Positions 42,460-50,951 of a DNA stretch of 64,000 nucleotides are shown here, in pieces (the stretch's first letter is position 1; each line of letters opens with the position of its first letter). The notes under the pieces are model-generated. The model was not told the origin of the DNA. It worked only from the letters and a program-made list of their open reading frames with translations, and did not search any database. The position numbers were made by a program, and so were the translations under genes. Source of the DNA: Streptomyces canus (GTDB lineage: Bacteria > Actinomycetota > Actinomycetes > Streptomycetales > Streptomycetaceae); the NCBI RefSeq assembly GCF_030815415.1, contig NZ_JAUSWW010000002.1, positions 186,001 through 250,000 of the forward strand. The letters run 5' to 3'.

Positions 42460-44108
42460 TGACGGCATCCCGTCCCGCACCGCACAGCCCCACCCTGCGC
42501 ACCGGCCCGCGGGCGGCGGAACCCACGGCGCCCGCCGCCCGGGCGCCGATCACCCCCGACGGCAGCGTCCCCCTCGCCGACCTGCTGGCCGCCGTACGGC
42601 CACCCGCCGAGCAGATCCGCCGCTTCACCGACGAGGGACACTGGCGCTCCGCCACACTCCTGCACGACCTGCACCGCAACGCCGCGGCACACCCGCACCG
42701 CACCGCGATCGTCGCCCACCGCGCCCACCACCCGGCCGCCACCCGCGTACTGCGCATCTCCTACGGCCAGCTCGTCGGCTACGTCGACCGGTTCGCGCAC
42801 GCCCTGGACGCCCTCGGCGTACGCGCCGGCGACCCCGTCGCCTTCCAACTGCCCAACTGGTGGGAGACCTGCGCCCTGCTGCTGGCCTGTCTGCGGATCG
42901 GCGCCGTCGCCGTGCCCGTGATGGCCGGATACGGAGCCCGTGACCTGGAGAGCGTTCTCGGCGCGGCCCAGGCCCGGATCTGCGTCGTCCCCGACCGGTG
43001 GGAGGGCACCACCCCCGCCCAGGTCCTGGCCGACCTCGCACCCACCCTGCCCTGGCTGCGCCATCGGGTGGTCCTGGGCGACGCGGCCGCCACCGGCGCG
43101 GTCGACTTCACCCGGCACTTCGTGCACACCCCCCACGAACGCTACCGGCGCGACGGCTGGCTGCCGCTGCCCGCCGGCCTGGCCGACCGGATCAGCCTCG
43201 CCGTCACCTCACTGGGCCTGCACCGCGCACACAGCATGGCCATGCACACCCCCAACACCCTGCACGCCGGCCTGGACCCGCGCTCGCGGGTCACCGCGTT
43301 CACGGCACTGCCACTGGCCACGCTGCCGTCACTGCTGCACACGATGGTCGGCCCGCTCACCCACGGCACCACCGTGGTCCTGCAGGACGTCTGGGACCCG
43401 GAGACCGCACTGGACCTGATGGCCTCGGCCGACGTGCGCGCGGCGCTGGCCACCCCCGCGCAGTGGGCGGAACTGGTCGCCGCCCAGGAACAGCGGCCGC
43501 GCCCGCCGAGCCGGCTCAAGCACGCGCTCCTCCCCGGCCGGGCCGGCGCCACCACGCGCCTGGCACACCAGGTCCACGAGACGCTGCGGGTGCCGCTGGA
43601 CGTGACGACGAGTCCGGCGCGGGACGCCGACGGCGACCCGGCCCTGGCCGACACCGGCCACCACCGGCCGCACCGCCGCGGCCCCGCCTCACCGCTGGCG
43701 GTATGGCAGCGCGAGAGCGGTGGGCTGCGCCCGGTCTGGGACGGGGACGACTGGACCGACACCGGCCTGCCGACCGGCCCGCACGAGGAGGACCGTACCG
43801 TCGAAGAGGTCGGCGGTGTCTTCCTGGTCCCCGTCACCGAGGTCGAGGAACACCTGCTGACCCATCCCCACGTCGCCGAAGCCGCCGTCGTCGCCAGCAC
43901 CGACCCCGAACACGGCGAGCTCGCCTGTGCCGTCGTCGTCCCCGAAGGCGACCCGCCCTCCCTCCTCGACCTGCGCGCCCACCTGCTGGCCCGGGGCATC
44001 CTCACCTCCCACCTGCCCGCCCGCCTCGAACTGGTCCCGGCGCTCCCTCGCTCCGAGACCGGCCGCGTCCTGCGCCACCGCCTCCAGGACACGCTGCCCA
44101 CCACCTGA
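42459..44108 (+). CDS. Degenerate adenylate-forming (ANL-fold) protein
   Basis: A 549-residue protein with the overall fold of acyl-CoA ligases: an N-terminal ISYGQLVGYVDRFAHAL, VAFQLPNWWETCALLLACLRIGAVAVPV, and a C-terminal VEEHLLTHPHVAEAAVV then RSETGRVLRHRL. However, the P-loop that should read TSGTTGxPKG is TSLGLHRAHSMAMHT (250-264), no YGxTE is visible, and the catalytic A10 lysine is Arg. ATP-dependent activation is therefore unlikely. It could bind an acyl group or acyl-AMP, or serve as a sensor for the regulator to which it is coupled. The long frame upstream is antisense-like noise over the regulator. Confidence 0.82.
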   Translation: MTASRPAPHSPTLRTGPRAAEPTAPAARAPITPDGSVPLADLLAAVRPPAEQIRRFTDEGHWRSATLLHDLHRNAAAHPHRTAIVAHRAHHPAATRVLRISYGQLVGYVDRFAHALDALGVRAGDPVAFQLPNWWETCALLLACLRIGAVAVPVMAGYGARDLESVLGAAQARICVVPDRWEGTTPAQVLADLAPTLPWLRHRVVLGDAAATGAVDFTRHFVHTPHERYRRDGWLPLPAGLADRISLAVTSLGLHRAHSMAMHTPNTLHAGLDPRSRVTAFTALPLATLPSLLHTMVGPLTHGTTVVLQDVWDPETALDLMASADVRAALATPAQWAELVAAQEQRPRPPSRLKHALLPGRAGATTRLAHQVHETLRVPLDVTTSPARDADGDPALADTGHHRPHRRGPASPLAVWQRESGGLRPVWDGDDWTDTGLPTGPHEEDRTVEEVGGVFLVPVTEVEEHLLTHPHVAEAAVVASTDPEHGELACAVVVPEGDPPSLLDLRAHLLARGILTSHLPARLELVPALPRSETGRVLRHRLQDTLPTT

Positions 44109-44163
44109 CCGCCCGCCCCCGGGAACGCTTCGCCCAGGCGCCCCCTGATCCGCCGGACAGCCA

Positions 44164-46491
44164 CTAGGCAGCTGTGCCGACCGGCCGCACCCCGGCGCCC
44201 TGCCGGTCGAGCGTGGCGGCGATGTGCAGGGCGATGTCACCCGAGGTGAGACTCAACTTCCGCAGGATCTCGGCGCGTTCGGCGTGCTCCAGGAACTCCT
44301 GGGCGATACCGAACTTCCGCAGCGGGGTGTCCACCCCGGCCGCCCGCAGCGCCTGCGCGACCGCCGAACCCACGCCCCCGGTCAGCTCGTTCTCCTCGAC
44401 GGTCACCACCAGCCGGTGCCGGGCGGCCAGAGGCACCAGACCGGGGTCGACGGGCTTGACCCAGCGAGGGTCGACGACGGTGCAGCCGACGCCCTCGCCG
44501 GCCAGCAGGGCGGCGGTGTCCAGCGCGGTCTGCGCCATCGAACCGACCGCGACGACCAGGACGTCCTCGCCCTGACCGCGGTGCAGCACGTCGATCCCGC
44601 CGACCGTGTCGACCGCGTCGAGATCCGCGTCCACCACCCCGTCGGGGAAACGCACCGCGGTCGGCCCGTCGGCGGCCACGGCCTCCCGGAACAGCTTGCC
44701 CAGCCGCCTGCCGTCCCGCGGCGCGGCGATCCGCAGCCCCGGCACCATCTGCAGGATCGACATGTCCCACACACCGTTGCGGCTCGCCCCGTCGTCACCG
44801 GTCACCCCGGCCCGGTCCAGTACGAGCGTCACCGGCAGCCGGTGCAGGGCCACATCCAGCAGCGCCTGGTCGAAAGCCCGGTTGACGGACATCGCGTGCA
44901 TCGCCACCACCGGATGCAGACCGCCCAGCGCCAGCCCGGCCGCTGAGGTGACCGCATGCTGCTCGGCGACACCCATGTCGAAGGTCCGCTCGGGAAAGGC
45001 CAGGGAGAACGCCGACAGACCCTTCTGCTCCATCAGCCCGGCGGTGACCGCGACCACGTCACGGCGCTCCCGGCCCGCCGTGACCAACTCCTCGGAGAAC
45101 ACCGACGTCCAGGTGCGCTTCGGCACGGCGGCGACCTCACCGCGGCGGGCACGCGCGGTATAGGAGCCCCGGGCCCGGTAGCGGTCCGGATCGTCGGTCT
45201 CGGCGGGCGTATGACCGGCACCCTTGACGGTCACGGTGTGCACCAGGACCGGCCCGCAGTGCTGCCGGGCCTGTTCCAGCGCCCTCTCCAGGGCCTCGAT
45301 GTCATGCCCGTCGACCGGACCCACGTACTTCAGCCCCAGCCCCTCGAACGGGTTCTGCGCGACGGCCACCTCCCGCAGGTTCTGCCGGGCACCGTGCAGG
45401 CCCTCGTACAGCGTGCCGCCGGGAACAGGAGTCCGCTTGGCGACGACCCTGCCCCACTCCAGGAACCGCTCGTACGCGGGCGAGCCACGCAGCCGGGTCG
45501 CCCGCCCGGCCCCCGACGCGGCCGAGCGGCCGTTGTCGTTGAGGACGATGACGACGGGCCGGTCCTTGGCCGCCGCGATGCTGTTGACGGCCTCCCAGGC
45601 CATGCCGCCGGTCAGCGCGCCGTCACCGATCACCGCGACCACCGCACGCTCCCGCTCACCGTTGAGCTGATGCGCCTTGGCCAGACCGTCGGCGTAGGAC
45701 AGGGCGGTGGAGGCGTGCGAGTTCTCCACCAGGTCGTGCACCGACTCGGCCTGCGAGGGATAACCTGACAGACCGCCCGCCCGGCGCAGCGAGTCGAACC
45801 GGTCGGCGCGCCCGGTGAGGATCTTGTGCGCATACGTCTGATGGCCGATGTCCCACAGGATCTGGTCCCGCGGCGACTCGAACACCCGGTGCAGCGCGAG
45901 GGACAGCTCCACCACACCCAGGTTCGAGCCCAGGTGCCCGCCCTTCTCGGGAACCTTGCGCACCAGCAGGTCCCGGATCTCACCGGCCAGCGCCCGCAGC
46001 GCGTCGTGGTCCAGACGGCGCAGGTCCCGCGGCGAATCCACCGTGGCCAGCAGCGAGCCCAGTTCCTCCTCGCGGGCACGATGGCCGGCCGCCGGCACGA
46101 AGCGGATACCGGCGCCCGGCTCCAGACCGACCTCCGGGCCGGTACGCGGCGGGTCACAGGCGATCAGGATGTTGTAGTGGTTGGGGAAGTGGCAGGCGTC
46201 CCACCCCAGGACCGTGCCGATCCGCTCCCGGCCCACCCACACCTCGTCGCCGCGGTCCAGCACACCGGCACCGGCGATCTCCGCGAAGCCGAGGAACCCG
46301 ACCCGGTCGACGGTGCCACCCGGCGGCGTGTCCACCTGGTCGGTGGTGACCAGCTCATGCACCTCGCCGCGCTGCACACACCGGCTGGTGTGCTCCTCGA
46401 GCACCATGCCCCGGTCGTCACGGTGGTGCTTGAGGACCTTGACGACGGTGCCGTCGACGCTCTTCTTACGGCCGTTCTCCGGGTGTGCCAT
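44164..46491 (-). CDS. DXS-like thiamine enzyme fused to an extra N-terminal domain
   Basis: A 775-residue protein. Residues 1-140 are not part of normal DXS (about 620-640 residues) and resemble a small standalone actinobacterial domain of unknown function (possibly DUF6917). From about 145 it follows DXS: GGHLGSNLG, TPP motif GDGALTGGMAWEAVN to LNDN (289-320), and the catalytic Glu510 in AEQHAVT. The acceptor side is altered relative to E. coli DXS numbering: His299 to Arg439, Tyr392 to His532, His431 to Arg571 and Arg478 to Asp617. Arg398 and Arg420 counterparts remain. So pyruvate decarboxylation looks intact, but glyceraldehyde-3-phosphate may not be the acceptor. It heads a leftward operon. 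Confidence 0.88.
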   Translation of the reverse strand: MAHPENGRKKSVDGTVVKVLKHHRDDRGMVLEEHTSRCVQRGEVHELVTTDQVDTPPGGTVDRVGFLGFAEIAGAGVLDRGDEVWVGRERIGTVLGWDACHFPNHYNILIACDPPRTGPEVGLEPGAGIRFVPAAGHRAREEELGSLLATVDSPRDLRRLDHDALRALAGEIRDLLVRKVPEKGGHLGSNLGVVELSLALHRVFESPRDQILWDIGHQTYAHKILTGRADRFDSLRRAGGLSGYPSQAESVHDLVENSHASTALSYADGLAKAHQLNGERERAVVAVIGDGALTGGMAWEAVNSIAAAKDRPVVIVLNDNGRSAASGAGRATRLRGSPAYERFLEWGRVVAKRTPVPGGTLYEGLHGARQNLREVAVAQNPFEGLGLKYVGPVDGHDIEALERALEQARQHCGPVLVHTVTVKGAGHTPAETDDPDRYRARGSYTARARRGEVAAVPKRTWTSVFSEELVTAGRERRDVVAVTAGLMEQKGLSAFSLAFPERTFDMGVAEQHAVTSAAGLALGGLHPVVAMHAMSVNRAFDQALLDVALHRLPVTLVLDRAGVTGDDGASRNGVWDMSILQMVPGLRIAAPRDGRRLGKLFREAVAADGPTAVRFPDGVVDADLDAVDTVGGIDVLHRGQGEDVLVVAVGSMAQTALDTAALLAGEGVGCTVVDPRWVKPVDPGLVPLAARHRLVVTVEENELTGGVGSAVAQALRAAGVDTPLRKFGIAQEFLEHAERAEILRKLSLTSGDIALHIAATLDRQGAGVRPVGTAA

Positions 46492-46564
46492 GACGTTCGG
46501 CTCCTTGGCGGTACGTGGCGGGAGGTGAGGCGGGGGGACGGCGGCGGGGCGGGACCACGCCGGT

Positions 46565-47503
46565 TCAGCCCCGGCCGGCAGGGGGTTCGGCGGCGTAGAC
46601 CTGACCGACGAGCTCGAGCGTGGCCAGACCGTTGGGCCAGGTCGCCCGCTCGCCGCGCAGTACTTCGCCGAACTCCCGCAGCACGCCGACGTACTCGTGG
46701 GCCAGCGAGCTCTTGAAGTCCGGATAGCCGGCCAGCATGTCGGTCGTCAGGAGGCGGCCGTCGGCGAGGAGGACCTCGACGTCCTTGCGCTCCCCGTGCT
46801 CGTAGGCCCAGTCCAGGTCCACCACGGCCGTGACACCCTCGGTGTCCTGAAGGGTGATCACCGCCAGCCGGTCGATGCCCTGCCGGTCACGGCCCACGCT
46901 GGCCTCCTTGAAGGCCACGTCGTCGCCGAGGAACAGGTGCACCACGTCGAAGGCGTTGGGCCCGTTGTCCGCCACACAGCCGCCACCGCAGCGCGCCGGG
47001 TCGAGATACCAGCGGTCCTTGCCCACGTGCTCCTCGATCTTCTCCCAGTAGCGCACGGTGAGCCGCTCCACCGGCACATCCGCCGGCAGCGAGGCCAGCA
47101 GGTCCAGGACGTTGGTGTTGTAGCGGCGGTGGTAGGCCGTGAACAGCGCCACCCCCTTCTCCTCGGCCAGGTCACGCAGCGCGCGCCCCTGCTGCACGGT
47201 GATGCCGAGCGGCTTCTCCACACACACCGCCACACCCGCGGCCAGGGCGTCCCGGCAGACCTCGAAGTGCACGTCGTTGGGGACGTTGACGACGACCGCG
47301 TCCAGCTCGGTCGAGGCCAGCAGCTCCCGGTGGTCGGTGAAGACCGGGATCGTGCCCCGGTGCGGTTCGAGGGTGGCCTCGTTCAGGTCGCACACCGCGG
47401 CCAGTTCGATGTCCTGGACCTCGCCGGCCAGCGCGTCGACGTAGAAGCGGGAGATGACGCCCAGGCCGATGATGCCGATACGGATGCGGGGCTGAGTGCT
47501 CAT
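46565..47503 (-). CDS. Gfo/Idh/MocA-family oxidoreductase (copy 1)
   Basis: A 312-residue NAD(P)-dependent sugar or cyclitol dehydrogenase. The Rossmann start is IGIIGLGVISRFYVDAL, the EKP motif that positions nicotinamide is VCVEKPLG, and the active-site region has WYLDPARCGGGCVADNGPNAFDVVHLFLG. Members oxidise or reduce ring hydroxyls, including the 3-position of nucleotide sugars (WbpB type). The ATG overlaps the stop of the Ldh-like gene, so both are translationally coupled. Confidence 0.88.
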   Translation of the reverse strand: MSTQPRIRIGIIGLGVISRFYVDALAGEVQDIELAAVCDLNEATLEPHRGTIPVFTDHRELLASTELDAVVVNVPNDVHFEVCRDALAAGVAVCVEKPLGITVQQGRALRDLAEEKGVALFTAYHRRYNTNVLDLLASLPADVPVERLTVRYWEKIEEHVGKDRWYLDPARCGGGCVADNGPNAFDVVHLFLGDDVAFKEASVGRDRQGIDRLAVITLQDTEGVTAVVDLDWAYEHGERKDVEVLLADGRLLTTDMLAGYPDFKSSLAHEYVGVLREFGEVLRGERATWPNGLATLELVGQVYAAEPPAGRG

Positions 47504-48609
47504 CGGGTCCCTCCAAGGGGGGTCGGAACGGTCAGGGAGTGCTGGGCGGCGACCGCCTCCAGCTCCGCGAAGAGCGGGGCGGCCAGCGGAACGCCGTGCT
47601 CACGGGCGGCGCGGGCGTGCTGCGCCTCGGGCCAGCCCGGGTAGCGCACGGGGGAGTCGGGGTCCAGGGCCGGGGCGTCGAGCAGCGCACCGAACAGCTC
47701 CTCGGACTGCTGGAGGAACGTGCCCTGGTCGCGCAGCCTGCCCGGCGCGATGGCCAGGACGAAGAAGCCGATGTTGTCGTCACGGCCCTTGGTGGACGTC
47801 GGGCCCATCTCGGCACCCGGCAGCAGCGCCGCCAACGCCTCCACCATCAGGCTCAGCGCATAGCCCTTGTACGAGCCGGTCTCAGGCCGGCCGCCCAGCC
47901 ACTGCAGATGGGCCTCGCCACGGTCGAACGCCGTCGGGTCGGTGACCGGCCGGCCCGCGTCGTCGACCAGCCAGCCCTCCGGTACCGACCGTCCCGCGCG
48001 GGCCGCGGCCCGCACCCGGCCGGTCGGCACCACCGTGGTCGACATGTCCAGCACATACGGCGGGTACGGCCCGGCCGGTGCGGCGATCGAGAACGGGTTG
48101 GTGCCCAGCAGCGCCTCGGCGGCGCCCGGCGGCCGGATGATCCGCTGGCCACCGCAGTTGCCGGCAAGGAACCCGAGGGCGCCCTGCTCGGCCGCGTGCG
48201 CGGTGAAGTGGCCGGCGCATCCGAAGTGGGTGCCGTTGAACAGCGACACCATGCCGACGCCGTGGGTCCCGGCGCGTTCCAGGGCCAGATCCATCGCGGC
48301 CCGCGCCGACCACAGGCCCAGCGCGTCGTGCGCGTCGACGAGCAGGGCCGCGCCCCGGTCGGCGACGATCTCCAGGTCGGCGGCGGGATCGGCGCGCTTG
48401 TCGTCGAACAATGGCAGATAGAGCCGGGTCAGGTTGGCAAGGCCGTGCGAGGTGACACCGGTCAGGTCGCCGTGGACCAGGGCACGGGCGGCTATCTCGG
48501 CCCGGTCGGGGGCCAGACCGCGCCGGGTGAACACCTCGGCGGTGAATCCGGCCAGCTCGTCGTAGTCCAGGCGAACGGCGGTGCGGTCGACGGTCGCAGT
48601 GGTGGTCAT
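47500..48609 (-). CDS. Ldh/MdhII-family NAD(P)-dependent oxidoreductase
   Basis: A 369-residue protein of the malate/L-lactate/ureidoglycolate dehydrogenase family. The catalytic region is ALVHGDLTGVTSHGLANL, followed by NGTHFGCAGHF, DMSTTVVPTGRVRAAAR and the GSYKGYALSLMVEALAALL cofactor segment. The family reduces 2-keto acids, or cyclic imines such as piperideine-2-carboxylate. ATG 48609 with GAGGAG just upstream is preferred to a GTG five codons earlier. It is in the leftward operon that ends with the DXS-like gene. Confidence 0.87.
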   Translation of the reverse strand: MTTTATVDRTAVRLDYDELAGFTAEVFTRRGLAPDRAEIAARALVHGDLTGVTSHGLANLTRLYLPLFDDKRADPAADLEIVADRGAALLVDAHDALGLWSARAAMDLALERAGTHGVGMVSLFNGTHFGCAGHFTAHAAEQGALGFLAGNCGGQRIIRPPGAAEALLGTNPFSIAAPAGPYPPYVLDMSTTVVPTGRVRAAARAGRSVPEGWLVDDAGRPVTDPTAFDRGEAHLQWLGGRPETGSYKGYALSLMVEALAALLPGAEMGPTSTKGRDDNIGFFVLAIAPGRLRDQGTFLQQSEELFGALLDAPALDPDSPVRYPGWPEAQHARAAREHGVPLAAPLFAELEAVAAQHSLTVPTPLGGTR

Positions 48610-48697
48610 CTTCTCCTCATTCACAGGAATTCACAGGGGCCGTGACGGATCGACAGGGGCCATGACCGGCCCCCGGGTCGTGAGGTCCGGCCCGCCC

Positions 48698-50014
48698 TCA
48701 GAGCAGTTCGGTGTGCGCGGTCGCGGCGAACGCGGTCAGCAGCCCGGCCACGTCCCCAGCGAACGCCTCCAGCTCGGCCCGCTCGGCGAACTCGCTGTCG
48801 GCATGCGCGTGGTTGGCCTCCAGGCCACCCGGCCCGAGCACCGCGGTGAACACCCCCGGCAGGCCGGCCGTCCAGATCGCGTCGCAGGTGAAGGCCGGCA
48901 GGTCGGCGGGCCAGCGGGGCAGACCCACCCGCCCGGTCAGCAGCTCCTCGGCCCAGCCGTCGTGGGCGTCCAGCGTGGGAAGGCGTCGTTTGAGCCAGTC
49001 CACCCGGGTGATCAGCGCACTGTCCGCCGCGGTCTTCGCCAGCAGCGTGCTGTCGGCGAACAGGGCACGGAACCCGGTGAGCCCCGCCCGTACCTCGTCG
49101 TGCAGCGCCTTCTCCAGAGCGGCGCCCTCGGCGGCGGAGCCGTACGACAGGTTCAGCAGTAACTGCCCACTGCCGTACACCTTGTTGTGCAGCGGCCCGG
49201 TCTGCAGGCCCGCCACGCACACCTGTCCGTTGCCGGCCTGGGTGGGCAGCGTCAGCGCCAGGTGCCCGGCCAGATGGCCCAGCAGCACACTCGCGTTGTG
49301 CCCGGCGGCCGGGGCGTCGTCGATCGCGTCGTCCCCGTCGACCTGCACGCGGGCGGTCATCGCGGCCGTGGAGCGGGTCAGCAGCCGACCGCGCGTGGGC
49401 TCGCAGAAGATGTTCAGCCGGCCCGTGTAACCCTGCTCGACCAGCGGCCGGGTGCCGAACACCCCCATGGCGCCGCCCTCTTCACCGGACACCACCTGGA
49501 TCAGCACACCGATCTCGGTGCCGATCCGCGGCTCCTCGGCCGCTGCCGCGCGGATGCCGGCGAGCAGCGCCACCGCGGGCCCCTTCGCGTCGATGGCACC
49601 ACGCCCGAAGAACGTGTCACCGTCCAGCTTCACCGGCTGCCGCCCGGCGACGGTGTCCATGTGCACGTTGAACATCACCGTCGACTGGCGGGGCAGCTCC
49701 GGCCCCAACCGCAGCACCAGACTGGGCTGTACCCGCAGGAACTCGGGATCGCGGGCGATCGCGGCACGCACCGCGGCCGGCACCTGCTCGTCGGTGAGCT
49801 CCTCCGCCGCGCACACGCCGTGCCACTCGACGGTGAACCCGAAAGCGCGGGCCGCCTCCGCGTAGGCGCGCTGGGCCTCCCACAGCCGGACCTCACCGTT
49901 CGGCGTGCCCTCCAGCGGGCCGGCCGTGGTCAGCGACAGCAGATGCAGCAGCAGCTTGTCGTCGTCTCGGGTCAGCGGCGCGTGGCGCGTTCCCTCAGCG
50001 GTCGGAGCGGACAC
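48698..50014 (-). CDS. M20-family metallo-hydrolase (ArgE/DapE-like deacylase)
   Basis: A 438-residue zinc hydrolase. Metal and catalytic residues are visible: His and Asp in FNVHMDTVAG, Asp in GRGAIDAKGP, the paired Glu in VVSGEEGGAMG, and the terminal His in NHAHADSEF. The family removes N-acyl groups or cleaves dipeptides, and could deprotect an N-acylated amino-sugar or amino-acid intermediate. The GTG at 50014 follows GAGGAG and overlaps the end of the isomerase gene by 20 bases. Confidence 0.88.
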   Translation of the reverse strand: MSAPTAEGTRHAPLTRDDDKLLLHLLSLTTAGPLEGTPNGEVRLWEAQRAYAEAARAFGFTVEWHGVCAAEELTDEQVPAAVRAAIARDPEFLRVQPSLVLRLGPELPRQSTVMFNVHMDTVAGRQPVKLDGDTFFGRGAIDAKGPAVALLAGIRAAAAEEPRIGTEIGVLIQVVSGEEGGAMGVFGTRPLVEQGYTGRLNIFCEPTRGRLLTRSTAAMTARVQVDGDDAIDDAPAAGHNASVLLGHLAGHLALTLPTQAGNGQVCVAGLQTGPLHNKVYGSGQLLLNLSYGSAAEGAALEKALHDEVRAGLTGFRALFADSTLLAKTAADSALITRVDWLKRRLPTLDAHDGWAEELLTGRVGLPRWPADLPAFTCDAIWTAGLPGVFTAVLGPGGLEANHAHADSEFAERAELEAFAGDVAGLLTAFAATAHTELL

Positions 50015-50951
50015 GGCTGGACTCCTCTCGAACGGTACGGCGGGGATCAAGGACTTCGGTGGTGACGAGCTGCTCGAGGTGGCGGCCGTACTCGGCGAAC
50101 AGGACGGGCCCGTCGTCGCCCAGCTCGGTACGGCTCTCGTGGGGCCGCAGGGCCAGATGCGGTTCGATCGACCAGACGCCGGCGTAACCGGCCTCCAGCA
50201 GCAGCCGCAGACAGTCCGCCACCTGGCTCTCGCCCTCGCCCGGCAGGGTGTAGGCAGCGCCGGTGCCACTGCCCACGGCGTCCTTGACGTGGACGTGGGC
50301 CACCGCCTCCGGACAGAGCTCCAGCAGCCGCACCAGTTCGTCGTAGGCCCGGTAGTGGTAGGCGGCACCGTTGCCGGTGTCGAACAGCAGCCGCAGCGCG
50401 GGACTGTCGACCTCGGTCAGCAGCCGCCACATCCGCTCCGCGCTGCGCCCCGCCCAGCCGGCGCAGTTCTCGTGCAGGAGTACCAGCCCGTACTCGGCGG
50501 CCCGCGCGGTCAGCACCCGCATCCGTCGGATCACCTCGGCGCCCCAGTCGGCGTCGTCGAGACCGTCGTTGGGATACGACATGACTCTCACGTAACGGGT
50601 GCCGAGCGCCGCGCAGCGGGGGCCGAGCCGCTCCAGCTCCCACAGATCGGCGTCGATGCCCTGGCTGATCGGACGTGACCAGTCGGCGATCCGCGAGTCC
50701 ACGCAGGCGATGCCGAGACCCGCCGCACGCACCGTGCGCACGCAGGTGTCGAAGGCTTCGCCGTCCAGGTCGGCGAGGGCGACCCCGTCGATGCTGCGCA
50801 GCTCGATCAGCTGCCAGCCCAGGCTCGTGACCGCCGCGATCTGGTGGTCGAGGCTGCGTCCGGCCTCGTCGCCGATACCGGCGTAGAGGATCCCGGGCAC
50901 CGCCTCCCCCCGCGGAAGCGGGCCGACGGCCACGGTGCGGTCAGGAAGCAT
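49995..50951 (-). CDS. TIM-barrel sugar isomerase/epimerase (xylose-isomerase-like)
   Basis: A 318-residue AP-endonuclease-2-family barrel. The metal-binding pattern is visible in RYVRVMSYPN, LLHENCAGWAG, LLFDTGNGAAYHY, AVAHVHVKDA and WSIEPHLALR (Glu, Asp, His, Glu). Members isomerise or epimerise keto-sugars, inosose-type cyclitols or hydroxypyruvate. The ATG overlaps the end of the second Gfo/Idh gene, and the gene runs into the M20 gene. It could act on the ketose product of the DXS-like enzyme (inference). Confidence 0.87.
   Translation of the reverse strand: MLPDRTVAVGPLPRGEAVPGILYAGIGDEAGRSLDHQIAAVTSLGWQLIELRSIDGVALADLDGEAFDTCVRTVRAAGLGIACVDSRIADWSRPISQGIDADLWELERLGPRCAALGTRYVRVMSYPNDGLDDADWGAEVIRRMRVLTARAAEYGLVLLHENCAGWAGRSAERMWRLLTEVDSPALRLLFDTGNGAAYHYRAYDELVRLLELCPEAVAHVHVKDAVGSGTGAAYTLPGEGESQVADCLRLLLEAGYAGVWSIEPHLALRPHESRTELGDDGPVLFAEYGRHLEQLVTTEVLDPRRTVREESSRVRSDR

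Noticed and set aside
44164..46491. Treating the DXS-like gene as simple isoprenoid precursor supply for UbiA
   Set aside because: Several acceptor-site residues differ from DXS; the claim would need an assay.
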